A DNA stretch of 64,000 nt. It comes from Phylloscopus collybita (Eukaryota > Chordata > Aves > Passeriformes > Phylloscopidae). Positions 36,451 through 47,428 of this stretch are shown here, one piece after another (within the stretch, counting starts at the first letter, position 1; each line of letters starts with the position of its first letter). The stretch spans positions 868,001 to 932,000 of the forward strand of contig JAJNNQ010000139.1 of the NCBI GenBank assembly GCA_027886175.1, read 5' to 3'. The notes below the pieces were generated by a model, which searched no databases, was not told the origin of the DNA, and saw only the letters and a list, made by a program, of their open reading frames with translations. The position numbers were made by a program, and so were the translations under genes.

Positions 36451-38446
36451 CTGTCCCAGCACAGTGCAGAGTCCCCGTGGCTAGTTCCTTGAAATACCTT
36501 TCCTGGCAGCAGCCCAGAGCTGTACTGAGTGCAGCAGGTGTCAGGCAGTCTCCTCTCGCCGTGTAGGTGCTTCTGTTTTGTGTTTGCAGCGTGCAGAGAA
36601 GCCCGCGTGCTTGCTGCTGCTTCCAGCAAGCCAAAACGCTTTTGCAGCCACTTTCCTGCCTTTTCCACAACAGGATCACTGTCTAGCTGATTTACAGTTG
36701 CCTCTGCGTAGAGCAGCTAGAGGAGCAGCTCTGCCGGCTTTCCTGTGCTTCTGCATAGCAGAGCTGTCAAGAACGAGAAGCTGCGTTTTGCCGAGAAAGC
36801 AGCGCTTCGCGGAAGCACAGCCAGCGGCGTCTTCGGTACAGCCGCAGCTTGTGCGGAGAAGCGAAAGAGAGCCGGGGAAGAACGTGGAAAGCCGAACTCG
36901 GTCGCTGCAAGCGGGTGCTGGCGAACAGCTTCTGGTCACCTTGTAGAAACTGTCCCAGCACAGTGCAGAGTCCCCGTGGCTAGTTCCTTGAAATACCTTT
37001 CCTGGCAGCAGCCCAGAGCTGTACTGAGTGCAGCAGGTGTCAGGCAGTCTCCTCTCGCCGTGTAGGTGCTTCTGTTTTGTGTTTGCAGCGTGCAGAGAAG
37101 CCCGCGTTCTTGCTGCTGCTTCCAGCAAGCCAAAACGCTTTTGCAGCCACTTTCCTGCCTTTTCCACAACAGGATCACTGTCTAGCTGATTTACAGTTGC
37201 CTCTGCGTAGAGCAGCTAGAGGAGCAGCTCTGCCGGCTTTCCTGTGCTTCTGCATAGCAGAGCTGTCAAGAACGAGAAGCTGCGTTTTGCCGAGAAAGCA
37301 GCGCTTCGCGGAAGCACAGCCAGCGGCGTCTTCGGTACAGCCGCAGCTTGTGCGGAGAAGCGAAAGAGAGCCGGGGAAGAACGTGGAAAGCCGAACTCGG
37401 TCGCTGCAAGCGGGTGCTGGCGAACAGCTTCTGGTCACCTTGTAGAAACTGTCCCAGCACAGTGCAGAGTCCCCGTGGCTAGTTCACTGAAATACCTTTC
37501 CTGGCAGCAGCCCAGAGCTATACTGAGTGCAGCAGGTGTCAGGCAGTCTCCTCTCGCCGTGTAGGTGCTTCTGTTTTGTGTTTGCAGCGTGCAGAGAAGC
37601 CCGCGTGCTTGCTGCTGCTTCCAGCAAGCCAAAACGCTTTTTCAGCCACTTTCCTGCCTTTTCCACAACAGGATCACTGTCTAGCTGATTTACAGTTGCC
37701 TCTGCGTAGAGGAGCTAGAGGAGCAGCTCTGCCGGCTTTCCTGTGCTTCTGCATAGCAGAGCTGTCAAGAACGAGAAGCTGCGTTTTGCCGAGAAAGCAG
37801 CGCTTCGCGGAAGCACAGCCAGCGGCGTCTTCGGTACAGCCGCAGCTTGTGCGGAGAAGCGAAAGAGAGCCGGGGAAGAACGTGGAAAGCCGAACTCGGT
37901 CGCTGCAAGCGGGTGCTGGCGAACAGCTTCTGGTCACCTTGTAGAAACTGTCCCAGCACAGTGCAGAGTCCCCGTGGCTAGTTCCTTGAAATACCTTTCC
38001 TGGCAGCAGCCCAGAGCTGTACTGAGTGCAGCAGGTGTCAGGCAGTCTCCTCTCGCCGTGTAGGTGCTTCTGTTTTGTGTTTGCAGCGTGCAGAGAAGCC
38101 CGCGTGCTTGCTGCTGCTTCCAGCAAGCCAAAACGCTTTTGCAGCCACTTTCCTGCCTTTTCCACAACAGGATCACTGTCTAGCTGATTTACAGTTGCCT
38201 CTGCGTAGAGCAGCTAGAGGAGCAGCTCTGCCGGCTTTCCTGTGCTTCTGCATAGCAGAGCTGTCAAGAACGAGAAGCTGCGTTTTGCCGAGAAAGCAGC
38301 GCTTCGCGGAAGCACAGCCAGCGGCGTCTTCGGTACAGCCGCTGCTTGTGCGGAGAAGCGAAAGAGAGCCGGGGAAGAACGTGGAAAGTTGAACTCGGTC
38401 GCTGCAAGCGGGTGCTGGCGAACAGCTTCTGGTCACCTTGTAGAAA

Positions 38447-39943
38447 CTGTCCCAGCACAGTGCAGAGTCCCCGTGGCTAGTTCCTTGAAATACCTTTCCT
38501 GGCAGCAGCCCAGAGCTGTACTGAGTGCAGCAGGTGTCAGGCCGTCTCCTCTCGCCGTGTAGGTGCTTCTGTTTTGTGTTTGCAGCGTGCAGAGAAGCCC
38601 GCGTGCTTGCTGCTGCTTCCAGCAAGCCAAAACGCTTTTGCAGCCACTTTCCTGCCTTTTCCACAACAGGATCACTGTCTAGCTGATTTACAGTTGCCTC
38701 TGCGTAGAGCAGCTAGAGGAGCAGCTCTGCCGGCTTTCCTGTGCTTCTGCATAGCAGAGCTGTCAAGAACGAGAAGCTGCGTTTTGCCGAGAAAGCAGCG
38801 CTTCGCGGAAGCACAGCCAGCGGCGTCTTCGGTACAGCCGCAGCTTGTGCGGAGAAGCGAAAGAGAGCTGGGGAAGAACGTGGAAAGCCGAACTCGGTCG
38901 CTGCAAGCGGGTGCTGGCGAACAGCTTCTGGTCACCTTGTAGAAACTGTCCCAGCACAGTGCAGAGTCCCCGTGGCTAGTTCCTTGAAATACCTTTCCTG
39001 GCAGCAGCCCAGAGCTGTACTGAGTGCAGCAGGTGTCAGGCCGTCTCCTCTCGCCGTGTAGGTGCTTCTGTTTTGTGTTTGCAGCGTGCAGAGAAGCCCG
39101 CGTTCTTGCTGCTGCTTCCAGCAAGCCAAAACGCTTTTGCAGCCACTTTCCTGCCTTTTCCACAACAGCATCACTGTCTAGCTGATTTACAGTTGCCTCT
39201 GCGTAGAGCAGCTAGAGGAGCAGCTCTGCCGGCTTTCCTGTGCTTCTGCATAGCAGAGCTGTCAAGAACGAGAAGCTGCGTTTTGCCGAGAAAGCAGCGC
39301 TTCGCGGAAGCACAGCCAGCGGCGTCTTCGGTACAGCCGCAGCTTGTGCGGAGAAGCGAAAGAGAGCCGGGGAAGAACGTGGAAAGCCGAACTCGGTCGC
39401 TGCAAGCGGGTGCTGGCGAACAGCTTCTGGTCACCTTGTAGAAACTGTCCCAGCACAGTGCAGAGTCCCCGTGGCTAGTTCCTTGAAATACCTTTCCTGG
39501 CAGCAGCCCAGAGCTGTACTGAGTGCAGCAGGTGTCAGGCCGTCTCCTCTCGCCGTGTAGGTGCTTCTGTTTTGTGTTTGCAGCGTGCAGAGAAGCCCGC
39601 GTGCTTGCTGCTGCTTCCAGCAAGCCAAAACGCTTTTGCAGCCACTTTCCTGCCTTTTCCACAACAGCATCACTGTCTAGCTGATTTACAGTTGCCTCTG
39701 CGTAGAGCAGCTAGAGGAGCAGCTCTGCCGGCTTTCCTGTGCTTCTGCATAGCAGAGCTGTCAAGAACGAGAAGCTGCGTTTTGCCGAGAAAGCAGCGCT
39801 TCGCGGAAGCACAGCCAGCGGCGTCTTCGGTACAGCCGCAGCTTGTGCGGAGAAGCGAAAGAGAGCCGGGGAAGAACGTGGAAAGCCGAACTCGGTCGCT
39901 GCAAGCGGGTGCTGGCGAACAGCTTCTGGTCACCTTGTACAAA
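38447..39943 (+). repeat. Units 34-36: three-unit tandem duplication, copy 1
   Basis: The order is a unit with AGCTGGGG, then a unit with CGTTCTTG and ACAGCATCAC, then a unit with ACAGCATCAC that ends CTTGTACAAAC. The same triplet follows immediately at 39,944-41,440. The same order starts the second 21-unit repeat at 52,918. Its first unit matches unit 34, not unit 37, at positions 159 and 224. Confidence 0.7.
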
Positions 39944-41440
39944 CTGTCCCAGCACAGTGCAGAGTCCCCGTGGCTAGTTCCTTGAAATACCTTTCCTGGC
40001 AGCAGCCCAGAGCTGTACTGAGTGCAGCAGGTGTCAGGCCGTCTCCTCTCGCCGTGTAGGTGCTTCTGTTTTGTGTTTGCAGCGTGCAGAGAAGCCCGCG
40101 TTCTTGCTGCTGCTTCCAGCAAGCCAAAACGCTTTTGCAGCCACTTTCCTGCCTTTTCCACAACAGCATCACTGTCTAGCTGATTTACAGTTGCCTCTGC
40201 GTAGAGCAGCTAGAGGAGCAGCTCTGCCGGCTTTCCTGTGCTTCTGCATAGCAGAGCTGTCAAGAACGAGAAGCTGCGTTTTGCCGAGAAAGCAGCGCTT
40301 CGCGGAAGCACAGCCAGCGGCGTCTTCGGTACAGCCGCAGCTTGTGCGGAGAAGCGAAAGAGAGCTGGGGAAGAACGTGGAAAGCCGAACTCGGTCGCTG
40401 CAAGCGGGTGCTGGCGAACAGCTTCTGGTCACCTTGTAGAAACTGTCCCAGCACAGTGCAGAGTCCCCGTGGCTAGTTCCTTGAAATACCTTTCCTGGCA
40501 GCAGCCCAGAGCTGTACTGAGTGCAGCAGGTGTCAGGCCGTCTCCTCTCGCCGTGTAGGTGCTTCTGTTTTGTGTTTGCAGCGTGCAGAGAAGCCCGCGT
40601 TCTTGCTGCTGCTTCCAGCAAGCCAAAACGCTTTTGCAGCCACTTTCCTGCCTTTTCCACAACAGCATCACTGTCTAGCTGATTTACAGTTGCCTCTGCG
40701 TAGAGCAGCTAGAGGAGCAGCTCTGCCGGCTTTCCTGTGCTTCTGCATAGCAGAGCTGTCAAGAACGAGAAGCTGCGTTTTGCCGAGAAAGCAGCGCTTC
40801 GCGGAAGCACAGCCAGCGGCGTCTTCGGTACAGCCGCAGCTTGTGCGGAGAAGCGAAAGAGAGCCGGGGAAGAACGTGGAAAGCCGAACTCGGTCGCTGC
40901 AAGCGGGTGCTGGCGAACAGCTTCTGGTCACCTTGTAGAAACTGTCCCAGCACAGTGCAGAGTCCCCGTGGCTAGTTCCTTGAAATACCTTTCCTGGCAG
41001 CAGCCCAGAGCTGTACTGAGTGCAGCAGGTGTCAGGCCGTCTCCTCTCGCCGTGTAGGTGCTTCTGTTTTGTGTTTGCAGCGTGCAGAAAAGCCCGCGTG
41101 CTTGCTGCTGCTTCCAGCAAGCCAAAACGCTTTTGCAGCCACTTTCCTGCCTTTTCCACAACAGCATCACTGTCTAGCTGATTTACAGTTGCCTCTGCGT
41201 AGAGCAGCTAGAGGAGCAGCTCTGCCGGCTTTCCTGTGCTTCTGCATAGCAGAGCTGTCAAGAACGAGAAGCTGCGTTTTGCCGAGAAAGCAGCGCTTCG
41301 CGGAAGCACAGCCAGCGGCGTCTTCGGTACAGCCGCAGCTTGTGCGGAGAAGCGAAAGAGAGCCGGGGAAGAACGTGGAAAGCCGAACTCGGTCGCTGCA
41401 AGCGGGTGCTGGCGAACAGCTTCTGGTCACCTTGTACAAA
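39944..41440 (+). repeat. Units 37-39: three-unit tandem duplication, copy 2
   Basis: This repeats the triplet of units 34-36 (AGCTGGGG, then CGTTCTTG/ACAGCATCAC, then CTTGTACAAAC). It is absent from the corresponding place in the second 21-unit repeat. The duplication therefore distinguishes the two higher-order copies. Exact breakpoints cannot be placed better than within one unit. Confidence 0.65.
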
Positions 41441-42438
41441 CTGTCCCAGCACAGTGCAGAGTCCCCGTGGCTAGTTCCTTGAAATACCTTTCCTGGCAGC
41501 AGCCCAGAGCTGTACTGAGTGCAGCAGGTGTCAGGCCGTCTCCTCTCGCCGTGTAGGTGCTTCTGTTTTGTGTTTGCAGCGTGCAGAGAAGCCCGCGTTC
41601 TTGCTGCTGCTTCCAGCAAGCCAAAACGCTTTTGCAGCCACTTTCCTGCCTTTTCCACAACAGCATCACTGTCTAGCTGATTTACAGTTGCCTCTGCGTA
41701 GAGCAGCTAGAGGAGCAGCTCTGCCGGCTTTCCTGTGCTTCTGCATAGCAGAGCTGTCAAGAACATGAAGCTGCGTTTTGCCGAGAAAGCAGCGCTTCGC
41801 GGAAGCACAGCCAGCGGCGTCTTCGGTACAGCCGCAGCTTGTGCGGAGAAGCGAAAGAGAGCCGGGGAAGAACGTGGAAAGCCGAACTCGGTCGCTGCAA
41901 GCGGGTGCTGGCGAACAGCTTCTGGTCACCTTGTACAAACTGTCCCAGCACAGTGCAGAGTCCCCGTGGCTAGTTCCTTGAAATACCTTTCCTGGCAGCA
42001 GCCCAGAGCTGTACTGAGTGCAGCAGGTGTCAGGCCGTCTCCTCTCGCCGTGTAGGTGCTTCTGTTTTGTGTTTGCAGCGTGCAGAGAAGCCCGCGTTCT
42101 TGCTGCTGCTTCCAGCAAGCCAAAACGCTTTTGCAGCCACTTTCCTGCCTTTTCCACAACAGCATCACTGTCTAGCTGATTTACAGTTGCCTCTGCGTAG
42201 AGCAGCTAGAGGAGCAGCTCTGCCCGCTTTCCTGTGCTTCTGCATAGCAGAGCTGTCAAGAACGAGAAGCTGCGTTTTGCCGAGAAAGCAGCGCTTCGCG
42301 GAAGCACAGCCAGCGGCGTCTTCGGTACAGCCGCAGCTTGTGCGGAGAAGCGAAAGAGAGCCGGGGAAGAACGTGGAAAGCCGAACTCGGTCGCTGCAAG
42401 CGGGTGCTGGCGAACAGCTTCTGGTCACCTTGTAGAAA

Positions 42439-44933
42439 CTGTCCCAGCACAGTGCAGAGTCCCCGTGGCTAGTTCCTTGAAATACCTTTCCTGGCAGCAG
42501 CCCAGAGCTGTACTGAGTGCAGCAGGTGTCAGGCAGTCTCCTCTCGCCGTGTAGGTGCTTCTGTTTTGTGTTTGCAGCGTGCAGAGAAGCCCGCGTGCTT
42601 GCTGCTGCTTCCAGCAAGCCAAAACGCTTTTGCAGCCACTTTCCTGCCTTTTCCACAACAGGATCACTGTCTAGCTGATTTACAGTTGCCTCTGCGTAGA
42701 GCAGCTAGAGGAGCAGCTCTGCCGGCTTTCCTGTGCTTCTGCATAGCAGAGCTGTCAAGAACGAGAAGCTGCGTTTTGCCGAGAAAGCAGCGCTTCGCGG
42801 AAGCACAGCCAGCGGCGTCTTCGGTACAGCCGCAGCTTGTGCGGAGAAGCGAAAGAGAGCCGGGGAAGAACGTGGAAAGCCGAACTCGGTCGCTGCAAGC
42901 GGGTGCTGGCGAACAGCTTCTGGTCACCTTGTACAAACTGTCCCAGCACAGTGCAGAGTCCCCGTGGCTAGTTCCTTGAAATACCTTTCCTGGCAGCAGC
43001 CCAGAGCTGTACTGAGTGCAGCAGGTGTCAGGCAGTCTCCTCTCGCCGTGTAGGTGCTTCTGTTTTGTGTTTGCAGCGTGCAGAGAAGCCCGCGTTCTTG
43101 CTGCTGCTTCCAGCAAGCCAAAACGCTTTTGCAGCCACTTTCCTGCCTTTTCCACAACAGGATCACTGTCTAGCTGATTTACAGTTGCCTCTGCGTAGAG
43201 CAGCTAGAGGAGCAGCTCTGCCGGCTTTCCTGTGCTTCTGCATAGCAGAGCTGTCAAGAACGAGAAGCTGCGTTTTGCCGAGAAAGCAGCGCTTCGCGGA
43301 AGCACAGCCAGCGGCGTCTTCGGTACAGCCGCAGCTTGTGCGGAGAAGCGAAAGAGAGCCGGGGAAGAACGTGGAAAGCCGAACTCGGTCGCTGCAAGCG
43401 GGTGCTGGCGAACAGCTTCTGGTCACCTTGTAGAAACTGTCCCAGCACAGTGCAGAGTCCCCGTGGCTAGTTCCTTGAAATACCTTTCCTGGCAGCAGCC
43501 CAGAGCTGTACTGAGTGCAGCAGGTGTCAGGCAGTCTCCTCTCGCCGTGTGGGTGCTTCTGTTTTGTGTTTGCAGCGTACAGAGAAGCCCTCGTTCTTGC
43601 TGCTGCTTCCAGCAAGCCAAAACTCTTTTGCAGCCACTTTCCTGCCTTTTCCACAACAGGATCACTGTCTAGCTGATTTACAGTTGCCTCTGCGTAGAGC
43701 AGCTAGAGGAGCAGCTCTGCCGGCTTTCCTGTGCTTCTGCATAGCAGAGCTGTCAAGAACGAGAAGCTGCGTTTTGCCGAGAAAGCAGCGCTTCGCGAAA
43801 GCACAGCCAGCGGCGTCTTCGGTACAGCCGCAGCTTGTGCGGAGAAGCGAAAGAGAGCCGGGGAAGAACGTGGAAAGCCGAACTCGGTCGCTGCAAGCGG
43901 GTGCTGGCGAACAGCTTCTGGTCACCTTGTAGAAACTGTCCCAGCACAGTGCAGAGTCCCCGTGGCTAGTTCCTTGAAATACCTTTCCTGGCAGCAGCCC
44001 AGAGCTGTACTGAGTGCAGCAGGTGTCAGGCCGTCTCCTCTCGCCGTGTAGGTGCTTCTGTTTTGTGTTTGCAGCGTGCAGAGAAGCCCGCGTGCTTGCT
44101 GCTGCTTCCAGCAAGCCAAAACGCTTTTGCAGCCACTTTCCTGCCTTTTCCACAACAGGATCACTGTCTAGCTGATTTACAGTTGCCTCTGCGTAGAGCA
44201 GCTAGAGGAGCAGCTCTGCCGGCTTTCCTGTGCTTCTGCATAGCAGAGCTGTCAAGAACGAGAAGCTGCGTTTTGCCGAGAAAGCAGCGCTTCGCGGAAG
44301 CACAGCCAGCGCCGTCTTCGGTACAGCCGCAGCTTGTGCGGAGAAGCGAAAGAGAGCCGGGGAAGAACGTGGAAAGCCGAACTCGGTCGCTGCAACCGGG
44401 TGCTGGCGAACAGCTTCTGGTCACCTTGTAGAAACTGTCCCAGCACAGTGCAGAGTCCCCGTGGCTAGTTCCTTGAAATACCTTTCCTGGCAGCAGCCCA
44501 GAGCTGTACTGAGTGCAGCAGGTGTCAGGCAGTCTCCTCTCGCCGTGTAGGTGCTTCTGTTTTGTGTTTGCAGCGTGCAGAGAAGCCCGCGTGCTTGCTG
44601 CTGCTTCCAGCAAGCCAAAACGCTTTTGCAGCCACTTTCCTGCCTTTTCCACAACAGGATCACTGTCTAGCTGATTTACAGTTGCCTCTGCGTAGAGCAG
44701 CTAGAGGAGCAGCTCTGCCGGCTTTCCTGTGCTTCTGCATAGCAGAGCTGTCAAGAACGAGAAGCTGCGTTTTGCCGAGAAAGCAGCGCTTCGCGGAAGC
44801 ACAGCCAGCGGCGTCTTCGGTACAGCCGCAGCTTGTGCGGAGAAGCGAAAGAGAGCCGGGGAAGAACGTGGAAAGCCGAACTCGGTCGCTGCAAGCGGGT
44901 GCTGGCGAACAGCTTCTGGTCACCTTGTAGAAA
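42439..44933 (+). repeat. Units 42-46: five-unit tandem duplication, copy 1
   Basis: The five-unit order is: a unit ending CTTGTACAAAC, a CGTTCTTG unit, the chimeric type-II unit with CGCGAAAGC, a unit with AGCGCCGTC plus GCAACCGGG, then a majority-type unit. The identical series follows at 44,934-47,428, offset 2,495 bp. The second 21-unit repeat has it only once (units 68-72). Confidence 0.85.
43437..43935 (+). repeat. Unit 44: chimeric type-II/type-I monomer
   Basis: The left part has the type-II markers GTGTGGGTGC, GCGTACAG, CCCTCGTTC and AAACTC. It then returns to type-I CTGCCTTTTCC and TGTGCTTCTGC, and adds the separate variant CGCGAAAGC further right. The switch point lies within about 40 bp near 43,630-43,645. 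Units 49 (45,932-46,430) and 70 (56,411-56,909) have the same chimera, so it was made once and then amplified. Confidence 0.8.
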
Positions 44934-47428
44934 CTGTCCCAGCACAGTGCAGAGTCCCCGTGGCTAGTTCCTTGAAATACCTTTCCTGGCAGCAGCCCAG
45001 AGCTGTACTGAGTGCAGCAGGTGTCAGGCAGTCTCCTCTCGCCGTGTAGGTGCTTCTGTTTTGTGTTTGCAGCGTGCAGAGAAGCCCGCGTGCTTGCTGC
45101 TGCTTCCAGCAAGCCAAAACGCTTTTGCAGCCACTTTCCTGCCTTTTCCACAACAGGATCACTGTCTAGCTGATTTACAGTTGCCTCTGCGTAGAGCAGC
45201 TAGAGGAGCAGCTCTGCCGGCTTTCCTGTGCTTCTGCATAGCAGAGCTGTCAAGAACGAGAAGCTGCGTTTTGCCGAGAAAGCAGCGCTTCGCGGAAGCA
45301 CAGCCAGCGGCGTCTTCGGTACAGCCGCAGCTTGTGCGGAGAAGCGAAAGAGAGCCGGGGAAGAACGTGGAAAGCCGAACTCGGTCGCTGCAAGCGGGTG
45401 CTGGCGAACAGCTTCTGGTCACCTTGTACAAACTGTCCCAGCACAGTGCAGAGTCCCCGTGGCTAGTTCCTTGAAATACCTTTCCTGGCAGCAGCCCAGA
45501 GCTGTACTGAGTGCAGCAGGTGTCAGGCAGTCTCCTCTCGCCGTGTAGGTGCTTCTGTTTTGTGTTTGCAGCGTGCAGAGAAGCCCGCGTTCTTGCTGCT
45601 GCTTCCAGCAAGCCAAAACGCTTTTGCAGCCACTTTCCTGCCTTTTCCACAACAGGATCACTGTCTAGCTGATTTACAGTTGCCTCTGCGTAGAGCAGCT
45701 AGAGGAGCAGCTCTGCCGGCTTTCCTGTGCTTCTGCATAGCAGAGCTGTCAAGAACGAGAAGCTGCGTTTTGCCGAGAAAGCAGCGCTTCGCGGAAGCAC
45801 AGCCAGCGGCGTCTTCGGTACAGCCGCAGCTTGTGCGGAGAAGCGAAAGAGAGCCGGGGAAGAACGTGGAAAGCCGAACTCGGTCGCTGCAAGCGGGTGC
45901 TGGCGAACAGCTTCTGGTCACCTTGTAGAAACTGTCCCAGCACAGTGCAGAGTCCCCGTGGCTAGTTCCTTGAAATACCTTTCCTGGCAGCAGCCCAGAG
46001 CTGTACTGAGTGCAGCAGGTGTCAGGCAGTCTCCTCTCGCCGTGTGGGTGCTTCTGTTTTGTGTTTGCAGCGTACAGAGAAGCCCTCGTTCTTGCTGCTG
46101 CTTCCAGCAAGCCAAAACTCTTTTGCAGCCACTTTCCTGCCTTTTCCACAACAGGATCACTGTCTAGCTGATTTACAGTTGCCTCTGCGTAGAGCAGCTA
46201 GAGGAGCAGCTCTGCCGGCTTTCCTGTGCTTCTGCATAGCAGAGCTGTCAAGAACGAGAAGCTGCGTTTTGCCGAGAAAGCAGCGCTTCGCGAAAGCACA
46301 GCCAGCGGCGTCTTCGGTACAGCCGCAGCTTGTGCGGAGAAGCGAAAGAGAGCCGGGGAAGAACGTGGAAAGCCGAACTCGGTCGCTGCAAGCGGGTGCT
46401 GGCGAACAGCTTCTGGTCACCTTGTAGAAACTGTCCCAGCACAGTGCAGAGTCCCCGTGGCTAGTTCCTTGAAATACCTTTCCTGGCAGCAGCCCAGAGC
46501 TGTACTGAGTGCAGCAGGTGTCAGGCCGTCTCCTCTCGCCGTGTAGGTGCTTCTGTTTTGTGTTTGCAGCGTGCAGAGAAGCCCGCGTGCTTGCTGCTGC
46601 TTCCAGCAAGCCAAAACGCTTTTGCAGCCACTTTCCTGCCTTTTCCACAACAGGATCACTGTCTAGCTGATTTACAGTTGCCTCTGCGTAGAGCAGCTAG
46701 AGGAGCAGCTCTGCCGGCTTTCCTGTGCTTCTGCATAGCAGAGCTGTCAAGAACGAGAAGCTGCGTTTTGCCGAGAAAGCAGCGCTTCGCGGAAGCACAG
46801 CCAGCGCCGTCTTCGGTACAGCCGCAGCTTGTGCGGAGAAGCGAAAGAGAGCCGGGGAAGAACGTGGAAAGCCGAACTCGGTCGCTGCAACCGGGTGCTG
46901 GCGAACAGCTTCTGGTCACCTTGTAGAAACTGTCCCAGCACAGTGCAGAGTCCCCGTGGCTAGTTCCTTGAAATACCTTTCCTGGCAGCAGCCCAGAGCT
47001 GTACTGAGTGCAGCAGGTGTCAGGCAGTCTCCTCTCGCCGTGTAGGTGCTTCTGTTTTGTGTTTGCAGCGTGCAGAGAAGCCCGCGTGCTTGCTGCTGCT
47101 TCCAGCAAGCCAAAACGCTTTTGCAGCCACTTTCCTGCCTTTTCCACAACAGGATCACTGTCTAGCTGATTTACAGTTGCCTCTGCGTAGAGCAGCTAGA
47201 GGAGCAGCTCTGCCGGCTTTCCTGTGCTTCTGCATAGCAGAGCTGTCAAGAACGAGAAGCTGCGTTTTGCCGAGAAAGCAGCGCTTCGCGGAAGCACAGC
47301 CAGCGGCGTCTTCGGTACAGCCGCAGCTTGTGCGGAGAAGCGAAAGAGAGCCGGGGAAGAACGTGGAAAGCCGAACTCGGTCGCTGCAAGCGGGTGCTGG
47401 CGAACAGCTTCTGGTCACCTTGTAGAAA
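44934..47428 (+). repeat. Units 47-51: five-unit tandem duplication, copy 2
   Basis: The sequence is indistinguishable by eye from units 42-46 at the marker sites. What follows (unit 52, with GAGTCCTTGTGGC and AGAGCTATACTG) matches what follows unit 72 in the other higher-order copy. This orders the events: the single five-unit block existed, then was doubled on one side only or lost on the other. Confidence 0.85.
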
